Origin: Agromyces allii
Lineage (GTDB): Bacteria > Actinomycetota > Actinomycetes > Actinomycetales > Microbacteriaceae
DNA: 64,000 nt
Direction: 5' to 3'
Assembly: GCF_009749385.1 (NCBI RefSeq)
Contig: NZ_WBIN01000002.1
Span: forward strand, 310,001 to 374,000
The position numbers and the translations under genes were made by a program. Shown here in pieces: positions 17,549 through 24,570 of this stretch. Positions within the stretch are counted from its first letter, which is position 1; each line of letters begins with the position of its first letter. Below the pieces are notes generated by a model that made no database searches, was not told the origin of the DNA, and worked only from the letters and a program-made list of their open reading frames with translations.

Positions 17549-18148
17549 TCAGGCGGCGCCCTTGCCGAACGTGAACGCGCGCACGATCTGCACGATGCCG
17601 AGGATGATCAGGCTGATGCCGGTGATCACGAAGAGGATGACCGCTCCCCAGATCGGCGAGAAGAGCAACACGATGCCCGCGATGAGGCTCAGGATGCCGA
17701 AGAAGATCGCCCAGCCCCGCGACGGGGCATCGCCCGACTGCACCAGCGCGACGATGCCCTCGATGATCCATACGACGCCCACGATGACGCCCAGGAGCAC
17801 GGCGAGCACGGCGGCCGTCGCCGCGATGTTCGCGAACGCGATGACCGCACCGACGATGAACACGATGCCGAGGATGATGTCGAGCGCTCTCGCACCGCCC
17901 GAGATGCCCTTCGAGAAGATGCCGAGCCCCACGTAGGCGAGGCCGGCGATGAGGAGGTAGATCGCCAGCAGCACCGTGAGCACGCCCGCGGCGTCCTTCG
18001 GCCAGAACGTGATGAACACGCCGATGATCAGGGCGATCGCGCCCGAGATGCCGAGCGTCGTGCGCACCGTGTTGATGGCCGACTTCGACAGGTTCTCGGA
18101 GTTGAGGGAGAAGGCCGCGAAGACCGCGGGCTGCTGTGGCGACGACAT
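17549..18148 (-). CDS. DUF308/HdeD-like membrane protein
   Basis: A 199-residue integral membrane protein with six hydrophobic helices arranged as repeating pairs, matching the HdeD/DUF308 fold. Typical elements are ALIIGVFITFWPKDAAGVLTVLL, GVVWIIEGIVALVQ and ISLIILGIVQIVRAFTFGK. The family includes the acid-resistance protein HdeD of E. coli, but the actinobacterial members have no assigned function. The start is ATG 18148 with AAGGACA upstream. Confidence 0.85.
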   Translation of the reverse strand: MSSPQQPAVFAAFSLNSENLSKSAINTVRTTLGISGAIALIIGVFITFWPKDAAGVLTVLLAIYLLIAGLAYVGLGIFSKGISGGARALDIILGIVFIVGAVIAFANIAATAAVLAVLLGVIVGVVWIIEGIVALVQSGDAPSRGWAIFFGILSLIAGIVLLFSPIWGAVILFVITGISLIILGIVQIVRAFTFGKGAA

Positions 18149-18326
18149 GAGGGTGTCCTTTCGTGGACGACAGTTGAGGCACGCTCAGCGTATTCCCAGA
18201 CGCACCGACCGCGGCGGAGGTGACGGCGAGTCTCGTCGATTGACGCCCGGTGACGTTCGCAACGCGTGCGCCGTGACATCCGCCCCGCCCATCGGCCGAT
18301 CCGCGCCCCTGTGGCAGGATCGAAGC

Positions 18327-18770
18327 GTGACCAGCGGTTCCGGGGGAGACCAGCGACTGCGCGAGCTCGCGTTGCTGCGACGTGCGCGCGACCGCATCGA
18401 CCGCGAGTACGCGAAGCCGCTGAACGTCGACGAGCTCGCGCGCGGCATCAACATGTCGGCCGGCCACTTCAGCCGGCAGTTCAAGGCGGCCTACGGCGAA
18501 TCCGTCTACAGCTACCTCATGACCCGGCGCATCGAGCGCGCGATGGCCCTGCTGCGCCGCGGCGACCTGAGCGTCACCGAGGTGTGCTTCGAGGTCGGCT
18601 GCTCGTCGCTCGGCACGTTCAGCACCCGATTCACCGAGCTGGTCGGCGTGCCGCCGAGCATCTACCGCCAGCAGCCCGACGGCATCTTCGAGGGCGTGCC
18701 CTCGGTGCTCGCGAAACGCGCCGCGAGACCGATCAGGAATCGAGAAGCGTCGACCGTGCGCCGCAAGTAG
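18327..18770 (+). CDS. AraC-family regulator, DNA-binding domain only
   Basis: A 147-residue protein consisting almost only of an AraC/XylS double helix-turn-helix (about 12-115: VDELARGINMSAGHFSRQFK for the first, EVCFEVGCSSLGTFSTRF for the second). No sensor domain is present, so activity may depend on expression level, like MarA/SoxS-type regulators. A CAGGAT box 6 nt before GTG 18327 suggests a leaderless start. The stop TAG (18768-18770) begins the -10 (TAGCGT) of the VOC gene, 10 bp away, so the two are physically and probably functionally tied. Confidence 0.88.
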   Translation: MTSGSGGDQRLRELALLRRARDRIDREYAKPLNVDELARGINMSAGHFSRQFKAAYGESVYSYLMTRRIERAMALLRRGDLSVTEVCFEVGCSSLGTFSTRFTELVGVPPSIYRQQPDGIFEGVPSVLAKRAARPIRNREASTVRRK

Positions 18771-18780
18771 CGTGGCGGAC

Positions 18781-19191
18781 ATGGACATCACGATTCAGTA
18801 CACGTTCCTCCCGCACACCGACGCCGAGGAGTCCCTCGCCTTCTATCGGGACACGCTGGGCTTCGAGGTGCGCAAGGACGTCGGATACGAGCAGATGCGG
18901 TGGATCACCGTCGGACCGGCCGGCCAGCCCGAGACGTCCATCGTGCTGACGCCTCCGACCCCCGACCCCGGCACGACCGCCGACGAACGCCGTGTCGTCG
19001 CCGAGATGATGGCGAAGGGCACCTACGCGAGCATCGTGCTCTCGACGACCGATGTCGACGGCGCATTCGAGCAGGTCGCCGCGAGCGGCGCCGAGGTCGC
19101 CCAGGAGCCGATCGACCAGCCGTACGGCGTGCGCGATTGCGCGTTCCGCGATCCCGCAGGCAACATGATCCGCATCCAGCAGCCGCAGTGA
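18781..19191 (+). CDS. VOC-superfamily (glyoxalase-like) protein
   Basis: A 136-residue single vicinal-oxygen-chelate domain pair (beta-alpha-beta-beta-beta twice): FLPHTDAEESLAFYRDTLGFEV at the N-terminus and YGVRDCAFRDPAGNMIRIQQP at the C-terminus. The family includes glyoxalase I, fosfomycin- and bleomycin-resistance proteins and dioxygenases; metal ligands are not clear here and the substrate is unknown. I chose ATG 18781, since TAGCGT (18768-18773) and a 7-nt gap fit a leaderless start. An adjacent AraC gene followed by a VOC gene and a DUF1801 gene is a recurrent actinobacterial group. Confidence 0.88.
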   Translation: MDITIQYTFLPHTDAEESLAFYRDTLGFEVRKDVGYEQMRWITVGPAGQPETSIVLTPPTPDPGTTADERRVVAEMMAKGTYASIVLSTTDVDGAFEQVAASGAEVAQEPIDQPYGVRDCAFRDPAGNMIRIQQPQ

Positions 19192-19276
19192 CCGACGGAT
19201 GCCGCGGCATCCGTTCGAACCAGAACCCAGCACGCATCCGCGCCGTGACCGGCGCGACCGAACCGAGGAGGACCCC

Positions 19277-19741
19277 ATGGCCGAGACCACGAAGAAGGCC
19301 GAACCGTCGCACCAGGCGTTCAGCGCCGAGGAGCGGGCCGCGATGAAGGCCGCCGCCGCCGAGGCCAAGAAGGCCGCTCGCAAGGCCTCGGCCGAGGAGA
19401 AGGCCGCCGAGGCGCTGGCCGACTGCCTCGCGAGCATCGAGGCCATGGACGGCGACGACCGCGCCGCCGCCGAGACGATCCACGCGATCGTCCTCGAGCA
19501 CGCCCCCTCGCTCCAGCCGCGCACCTGGTACGGCATGCCCGCCTACGCGGGCGCCGACGGCAAGGCGGTCGTCTTCTTCCAGCCCGCCGGCAAGTTCAAG
19601 GCCCGGTACGCGACACTGGGGTTCAACGACAGCGCGGCCCTCGACGAGGGCACCATGTGGGCCACCTCGTTCGCGATCACCAAGCTCACGCCGGCCGACG
19701 AGAAGCTCATCGTCGATCTGATCACGCGCTCGGTCGGCTGA
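19277..19741 (+). CDS. DUF1801-domain protein (YdhG-like)
   Basis: A 154-residue protein. The first 50 residues are Lys/Ala/Glu-rich and probably helical or disordered (AEAKKAARKASAEEKAAEA). The rest is a DUF1801/YdhG-type domain recognised by LEHAPSLQPRTWYGMPAYAG, VVFFQPAGKFKARYATLGF and the ending KLIVDLITRSVG. The domain is related to frataxin-like iron chaperones, but function here is unproven. The ATG has GAGGAG directly upstream. Confidence 0.85.
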   Translation: MAETTKKAEPSHQAFSAEERAAMKAAAAEAKKAARKASAEEKAAEALADCLASIEAMDGDDRAAAETIHAIVLEHAPSLQPRTWYGMPAYAGADGKAVVFFQPAGKFKARYATLGFNDSAALDEGTMWATSFAITKLTPADEKLIVDLITRSVG

Positions 19742-19845
19742 ATCGGCGCGATGCGGCATCCGTCATGATCACCAGGTGGACGACGGATGCCGCGTGCGCG
19801 ACCACTCGATCCGGGCCGGACGCAGCTCGGGGGAGTGCAGGGTCA

Positions 19846-19861
19846 TTGAACACGTGTTCGA
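19846..19861. promoter_or_regulatory. Orphan LexA-type SOS box
   Basis: The 16 bp TTGAACACGTGTTCGA match the actinobacterial SOS box pattern (TCGAAC-N4-GTTCGA) except at position 2. The core GAACACGTGTTC is a perfect 12-bp palindrome. No obvious gene starts downstream on either strand. Confidence 0.6.
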
Positions 19862-20237
19862 GATCGGTCGGAGCGCGCGTTCCAGCGGCGAGCGCGTCGG
19901 AACGAGGTCTTGTCAGAATGGCCTGTAGCCGCCCATCCGATCCCTGGAGAGCCGCTCGGCCTCGTGGATCACCTCGAGCCGTCCGCGACGGCGCACATGT
20001 TCAGGCCCGAAACCGACATAACGACGGCAATTGGAGTACGGGACGAGAATCGAGTTGCGCTCGGGGCCCGGCACGGCGCCGGCGGCGGCGGGCACCCGAA
20101 CATCGAGTGCGCGTCGAGTGCGGGACGTCGCATCCCGCATCCGAATGTGGGACGACGTCGTCGCGACGTGCGCGGATCCCGCGCAGGATTCCGGGCATGT
20201 CGCGGCACCCGATGTCCTCTCGTCGACGCTATCCCGT

Positions 20238-20265
20238 TGCGCCGATAATGCACATTATGTCGGAA
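20238..20265. other. dif chromosome-dimer resolution site
   Basis: A 28-bp site with the XerC/XerD layout: left 11-bp arm TGCGCCGATAA (20238-20248), 6-bp centre TGCACA (20249-20254), right arm TTATGTCGGAA (20255-20265). The inner arms GATAA and TTATG and the near-palindromic ATAATG-CA-CATTAT core match the actinobacterial dif consensus as I know it, with differences at the outer edges. It lies in a gene-poor gap, as expected. Only one such site was seen in the window. Confidence 0.82.
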
Positions 20266-20363
20266 CGAGAGTTGGCGCCGGACTCAGCGCCGCCCGCGCG
20301 CCAGCCCTGAACCCCCTGCGCCGCCCACTCCCTCACCGGGATGGGCAGCGTCCGGACGGCACC

Positions 20364-20636
20364 TCAGAGGTTGCGGCGCGCGTCCGGGTCGTCTGCGAGC
20401 CGGTCCGCCTCGCGCTCCATGGCCTCCTGCTCGGCCTCGCTCAGCGGCGGGAGGCCGACCTGGTCGGCCGGGACGCCCGCATACGGGTCGGCGCCGGGGA
20501 ACTCCTGACTGAAGGAACCCGCGACGACTCCCCCTGGTGGAACCTCGTCGCCGGCGGCGCCCAACAGCGTCTCCTCGCCGGGAGCCTGCTCCGGCACGTC
20601 GTCTCCGAGGTGCTTACGATGCCACTCGCCGCTCAT
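20364..20636 (-). CDS. Hypothetical acidic protein, 90 aa
   Basis: A small soluble protein starting at ATG 20636 (MSGEWHRKHLGDD). It is Pro/Glu/Gly-rich in the middle and ends with a charged helix (SEAEQEAMEREADRLADDP). No domain is recognised and no membrane segment is seen. Codon use (GC-rich third positions) supports real coding. An upstream in-frame start at 20711 would add 25 residues without a family signal. It is divergent from the Pr6Pr gene. Confidence 0.55.
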   Translation of the reverse strand: MSGEWHRKHLGDDVPEQAPGEETLLGAAGDEVPPGGVVAGSFSQEFPGADPYAGVPADQVGLPPLSEAEQEAMEREADRLADDPDARRNL

Positions 20637-20872
20637 GTCCACTCCCACCAGTACAGGGTCGATCACCATCGAATCCGTGATGACACCGGCAACGCAATGG
20701 ACCGCCGGCATTCATCCACGGAGTGTTGGAGAAGTCTACGACGAGCGACCCGAAATCCGGCCTCGCGAGAGTGGCGCTCGGATTGGCGAGCATACGCCCA
20801 CGATGCGGGGTCCCATGATCGGTGCGAGCCCGTTTCGGGCAGGTCGCGCGGGTCGGGCAGTAGATTCGCTGC

Positions 20873-20905
20873 ATGATGTCTCCGAACGCGACCGGCACGG
20901 CGTGA
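20873..20905 (+). CDS. Possible leaderless 10-residue leader peptide
   Basis: TAGATT (20861-20866) followed after 6 nt by ATG ATG gives a 10-codon reading frame (MMSPNATGTA) ending at TGA 20903-20905. Its stop overlaps the GTG start of the downstream membrane-protein gene in the tetramer GTGA. The layout fits a leaderless upstream ORF that couples translation to the next gene; it could also be chance. Confidence 0.4.
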   Translation: MMSPNATGTA

Positions 20906-21597
20906 GTTCGCGTCTCGCGCCACGCGCAGTCTCTCCGATCGGGCCCGCCCGGATCGGTGTGGGCCTGCTGGGCATCGCCGTGCTCGCCTACGCCTACGCG
21001 CTCCGCATCGCGGTCGGCGACGGCAATCCGTTCGACTACTTCGGCTACTTCACGAACCAGACCACGCTCCTGACCTGCCTCGTGCTCGTCGTCAGCGGGG
21101 TGTTCGCGGTGCGGCAGCGCGCAGCGCCGGAGTGGCTGACCCTTCTGCGGGGAATGGCGACCGCGTACCTGATCGTGGTGGGAGTCGTCTACAACGTCCT
21201 CGTGCCGGGCACCGGCACCGCCCCGGCCTGGGTGAGCGCCGCACTCCATGTCGTGCTGCCCCTCGTCGTCGCGTTGGACTGGATCCTCGTGCCGGACCGC
21301 CCGCCGCTGCCGTGGCGACGGCTCTGGCTCGTCGCGGCCTATCCGCTCGTGTGGGTGAGCGTCGTGCTCGTTCGCGGCGCGACCGACGGATGGGTACCGT
21401 ACGGATTCCTCCTCCCCGAACATGGTCCTGCCTCTCTCACCGTGCACCTCATCGGGCTACTCTGTGCTGTACTCGCCGCAGGCGCCCTGGTCTGGGCGGC
21501 CAGTCGAATCCCGCTCCGGAGCTCCGACTCCGCGCCTCACCACCGGATCGACTCGTCCGATTCGGAGCCGGCGATGCGCGTCATCGGAGCAGAGTGA
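20902..21597 (+). CDS. Pr6Pr-type membrane protein
   Basis: A 231-residue integral membrane protein with about six helices, resembling the bacterial Pr6Pr/FAR-17a/AIG1-like family. Characteristic stretches are FGYFTNQTTLLTCLVLVV (about 47-64), VVYNVLVPG, the HVVLPLVVALDWIL helix and DGWVPYGFLLPE in a loop before the last helix. The family is described as hydrolase-like in eukaryotes; bacterial members are uncharacterised. The frame lacks a good ATG; GTG 20902, coupled to the short ORF at 20873, is the best start. Confidence 0.75.
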   Translation: MSSRLAPRAVSPIGPARIGVGLLGIAVLAYAYALRIAVGDGNPFDYFGYFTNQTTLLTCLVLVVSGVFAVRQRAAPEWLTLLRGMATAYLIVVGVVYNVLVPGTGTAPAWVSAALHVVLPLVVALDWILVPDRPPLPWRRLWLVAAYPLVWVSVVLVRGATDGWVPYGFLLPEHGPASLTVHLIGLLCAVLAAGALVWAASRIPLRSSDSAPHHRIDSSDSEPAMRVIGAE

Positions 21598-21609
21598 GAG
21601 GAAGCCGGG

Positions 21610-22395
21610 ATGCGCGGGAATCTCGCGTTCACTGATCAATTGCGGCTGATCGAGGAACGGTCGGCCGCCTTCCGCACTGCGGTCGCCGCCGCACCCGGCC
21701 TCGACGTGCAGATGCCGACCCACCCCGAGCGCACGCTGTTCGATCACGTGCAGCACGTGGGCATGGGTCGCCGCAAGGCGGCTGCGGTCGTCGCCGCCGG
21801 GCCCGCGGTCGCTCCGCCGGAGGAATCCGCGTGGGGCGGGGGCACGAGTGCGCCTCGGGAGCGCGACGCTCTCCTGGCCTGGTGGGACGAGTCCGTCGAG
21901 CATCTGATGAGCGTGCTGCGCGCGGCCGGCCCCGATCGCCCCTGCTGGACCTGGTGGGGCGACTCGCCGTCACCGCAGACCTCCGGGGCCTGGGCGCGGC
22001 GCCAACTCCACGAGATCGCGGTGCACACCTTCGACGTGCAGCTGGCCGGGGGCGCCCCGCAGCCGATCCCGGAGCGGATCGCCCTCGACGGCTTCGACGA
22101 CTGCCAGGTCACCCTCTGCGCGACGACGGTCGCCTGGCCGCACTCCCCCGCCATCGTCGACTACCACGCGACGGAGGGACGGTCCTGGCGCCTCAGGCTG
22201 TCCGAGGCCGGCGCCCAGGTCGCCGACCTCATGCCCGCTGCCGGCGAGGACTCCGGTGCGACCGATGCCTCGGCCAGCGGCACGGCCAGCGAGCTGGTGC
22301 TGTTCTTCTACGACCGCATACCGCTGGAGTCGCTCGAGTTCGAAGGCGACCGTCGCATCTTCGATGAGCTCGCTGCCTGGGACCCGTCGGCATGA
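21610..22395 (+). CDS. Mycothiol-dependent maleylpyruvate isomerase-family protein
   Basis: A 261-residue DinB-like four-helix-bundle protein of the actinobacterial maleylpyruvate isomerase family. The N-terminal metal-binding region has LFDHVQHVGMGRR. The conserved SGAWARRQLHEIAVHTFDVQLA helix (about 128-147) carries the His pair, and a C-terminal SCP2-like beta domain ends in FYDRIPLESLEFEGD. Such proteins use mycothiol as cofactor or ligand, but most substrates are unknown. It starts at ATG with GAGAGGAAG upstream, 12 bp after the Pr6Pr gene. Confidence 0.82.
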   Translation: MRGNLAFTDQLRLIEERSAAFRTAVAAAPGLDVQMPTHPERTLFDHVQHVGMGRRKAAAVVAAGPAVAPPEESAWGGGTSAPRERDALLAWWDESVEHLMSVLRAAGPDRPCWTWWGDSPSPQTSGAWARRQLHEIAVHTFDVQLAGGAPQPIPERIALDGFDDCQVTLCATTVAWPHSPAIVDYHATEGRSWRLRLSEAGAQVADLMPAAGEDSGATDASASGTASELVLFFYDRIPLESLEFEGDRRIFDELAAWDPSA

Positions 22396-22456
22396 GTGTC
22401 CTTCGACCCGATCGAACCCGGTCGAACCCACTCGATCACCGCATAGGCTTCGATCT

Positions 22457-23365
22457 ATGAATCAGTCGGGAGCGCGCATCGCCGACATGGCCGCGACCAC
22501 GGCGCTCATCACCGACCCCACGCGTGCGCGGCTCCTGACCTTGCTCCTGACGAATCCCGACGGGCGATCGACGGTGACGGTGCTGGCCCGTGAACTCGGC
22601 CTGCGCCAGCCGACGGTGACGCACCACGCGAGACTGCTGACCGAGGCGGGCGTGCTCACCCGGCTTCCGGAGGGGCGCCAGGCGTGGTACTCGATCGTGT
22701 CGGATCAGCGCGATCGCGTCGCCGAGCTGCTCGGCACCGATGCGGCCGCTCCCCCGAGCGACGCCGTGTTCGACCGGATCGCCGACGACCTCGCCGTGCG
22801 CTTCGCCGGGCAGTTCGGGCGCGAGACCATCGAGCGCACGCTGACCGAGAGTCGCGAACTGCTCGAGCGCGCGGGCACGGCGGCGCACCTGGCGTCGCGC
22901 ACTGCCGAGTTCACCGCCCAGCGCCTCGCTGCGGTCGCGGCAGGGCGATCGGATGCCGCGGGCGTGCCAGAGGTCCTCTTCGTCTGCGTGCGCAACGCCG
23001 GAAGGTCGCAGATGGCTGCAGCACTGCTGCGGCGACTCGCCGGCGATCGGCTGCGCGTGCGCTCGGCCGGATCCGCACCCTCCAACCGCATCTCCCCCGT
23101 CATCGCGAACGCCCTCGACGAACTCGGCGCGTCGATCGGCGACGAGTTCCCGAAGGCGCTCACCGACGAGGTCGTGCGCGCCGCCGACGTCGTCGTCACA
23201 ATGGGCTGCGGCGACGCCTGCCCGGTCTATGCCGACACGCGCTACCTGGACTGGGATCTCGCAGACCCGGTGGATCTCCCCCTCGAGCGCGTGCGCGTGA
23301 TCCGCGACGACATCGATCGCCGCGTGCACGAACTGCTCGAGAGCCTCGTCTCGCGCGCGGGGTGA
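22457..23365 (+). CDS. ArsR-type HTH fused to ArsC-like LMW phosphatase/arsenate reductase
   Basis: A 302-residue fusion. Residues 1-90 form an ArsR winged helix (LARELGLRQPTVTHHARLLTEAGVL). Residues 100-165 form a helical linker as in mycobacterial/corynebacterial arsenate reductases. Residues 170-302 are a low-molecular-weight phosphatase domain with the C-X5-R loop CVRNAGRS (Cys177, Arg183) and VTMGCGDACPVY. The HTH part contains no cysteine, so it cannot sense metal as classical ArsR does. A leaderless start is supported by TAGGCT (22444-22449) and a 7-nt gap. It is followed by a separate arsC. Confidence 0.88.
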   Translation: MNQSGARIADMAATTALITDPTRARLLTLLLTNPDGRSTVTVLARELGLRQPTVTHHARLLTEAGVLTRLPEGRQAWYSIVSDQRDRVAELLGTDAAAPPSDAVFDRIADDLAVRFAGQFGRETIERTLTESRELLERAGTAAHLASRTAEFTAQRLAAVAAGRSDAAGVPEVLFVCVRNAGRSQMAAALLRRLAGDRLRVRSAGSAPSNRISPVIANALDELGASIGDEFPKALTDEVVRAADVVVTMGCGDACPVYADTRYLDWDLADPVDLPLERVRVIRDDIDRRVHELLESLVSRAG

Positions 23366-23398
23366 GCGTCGGCATGCGACCTCCGCGGCATCCGTTCA

Positions 23399-23416
23399 TA
23401 TAGATCGTGATCTATA
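23399..23416. promoter_or_regulatory. ArsR-type operator overlapping the arsC promoter
   Basis: TATAGATCGTGATCTATA is a perfect 8-2-8 palindrome. It overlaps a TATACT -10 box (23413-23418) about 31 bp before the arsC start. This is the expected place for repression by an ArsR-family regulator. Confidence 0.8.
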
Positions 23417-23448
23417 CTTCGAGGACTCCCCCGACGAAAGGCCCGAAG

Positions 23449-23865
23449 ATGCCCGAGATGCCCACGGTCCTGTTCGTGTGCGTGCACAACGCCGGCCGGT
23501 CCCAGATGGCCGCCGGCTACCTGCGGGCGCTCGGCGGCGACCGCATCGAGGTGCGTTCGGCCGGCTCCGAGCCGAAGGACGAGATCAACCCGGTCGCCGT
23601 CGCCGCGATGGCCGAGCAGGGCATCGACATCGCGAACCACACGCCGAAGATCCTCACCACCGAGGCGGTTCGCGACTCCGACGTCGTGATCACGATGGGC
23701 TGCGGCGACGCCTGCCCGATCTTCCCGGGCAAGCGCTACGAGGACTGGCAGCTCGATGACCCGGCCGGCCAGGGCCTCGACGCGGTGCGTCCGATCCGCG
23801 ACGAGATCCGCGCCCGCGTCGAGTCACTCCTCGCCGAACTGCTCCCCCAGCGCCCGCGCGACTGA
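23449..23865 (+). CDS. arsC: Arsenate reductase, LMW-phosphatase type
   Basis: A 138-residue enzyme reducing arsenate to arsenite. The catalytic loop is FVCVHNAGRSQMA (Cys11, Arg17), followed by VRSAGSEPKDEINPVAVAAM, TMGCGDACPIFPG and the acid DWQLDDPAGQ. In actinobacteria such enzymes use mycothiol/mycoredoxin or thioredoxin as electron source. The ATG 23449 has GAAAGG upstream. Expression is probably controlled by the palindrome at 23399-23416. No arsenite exporter (ArsB or Acr3) is found in the window. Confidence 0.92.
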   Translation: MPEMPTVLFVCVHNAGRSQMAAGYLRALGGDRIEVRSAGSEPKDEINPVAVAAMAEQGIDIANHTPKILTTEAVRDSDVVITMGCGDACPIFPGKRYEDWQLDDPAGQGLDAVRPIRDEIRARVESLLAELLPQRPRD

Positions 23866-23874
23866 CAGCTCTCG

Positions 23875-24570
23875 TCACGCGGACGCGCCGCCCCCATCGG
23901 CGCCTCGGGATGCCTCGACGTCGTCCTTCTCTTCGTCGAGGAGCATCCCGATCGGCGTCGCACATGTGTCGCCGCGCCAGGCTTCGACCCCCTCCCGCAC
24001 GGCGAACACGGCGATCACGAGCGCGGCGAGCGAGTCCGCCCAGGCCCAGCCGAGCAGCGAGTTCAGCGCGAGTCCGATGAGCACCGCGGCCGAGAGGTAG
24101 GTGCAGATCAGGGTCTGCCTGCTATCGGCGACGGCCGTGGCGGATCCGAGTTCCCGACCGGTTCGACGCTCGATCCACGACACGACGGGCATCACGACCA
24201 CGCTCAGCGCCGTGATCGCGAGCCCGACCGCGGTGTGCTCCGCTTCGGGCAGCGCTCCGGCGATCGTCAGCACGGCCGTGATGCCCACGTAGGCGGCGAG
24301 GGCGAAGAACGAGAACGCGATGACCCGCAGGGTCGGCTTCTCGTATCGCGCCGGATCGGCGCGCGTGAACTGCCACGCGACCGCCGCCGCGGAGAGCACC
24401 TCGACGAGCGAATCGAGGCCGAAGCCGAACAGTGCAGCCGACGAGGCGGTGGCACCCGCCGCGATCGCGACCGCAGCCTCGATCAGGTTGTAGACGATCG
24501 TGAAGCCGACGATCCATCGGATGCGCTGCTGCAGGACGGCCCGACGCTCGCCGGACGGGCCGAGACTCAT
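23875..24570 (-). CDS. CDF-like cation transporter in the ars locus
   Basis: A 231-residue membrane protein with six predicted helices, resembling the transmembrane part of cation diffusion facilitators. Helix pairs include TIVYNLIEAAVAIAAG, SSAALFGFGLDSLVEVLSAA and, in the second half, TLICTYLSAAVLIGLALNSLLGWAWADSLAALV. The Asp residues FGLDSLVE and WADSLAALV occupy the usual metal-site helices II and V. It lacks the long cytosolic C-terminal domain of full CDFs. Its ATG overlaps the flavoprotein stop by 4 bp (24567-24570), so both are made from one mRNA controlled by the 25890-25975 region. Confidence 0.8.
   Translation of the reverse strand: MSLGPSGERRAVLQQRIRWIVGFTIVYNLIEAAVAIAAGATASSAALFGFGLDSLVEVLSAAAVAWQFTRADPARYEKPTLRVIAFSFFALAAYVGITAVLTIAGALPEAEHTAVGLAITALSVVVMPVVSWIERRTGRELGSATAVADSRQTLICTYLSAAVLIGLALNSLLGWAWADSLAALVIAVFAVREGVEAWRGDTCATPIGMLLDEEKDDVEASRGADGGGASA

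Larger units (their letters stand above)
19742..20363. other. Gene-poor interval (622 bp) at the predicted terminus
   Basis: No convincing full-length gene was found. The interval holds an orphan LexA-type box (19846-19861) and a dif site (20238-20265), several GGATGCCGC/GCGGCATCC words, and lower codon regularity than its surroundings. A 75-codon minus-strand reading frame (19913-20140) has a GC-rich third position near its end (ending RDRMGGYRPF). An overlapping plus-strand frame (19910-20248) also looks partly coding. Either may be a gene remnant; neither has a recognisable family or a good ribosome site. Confidence 0.6.
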
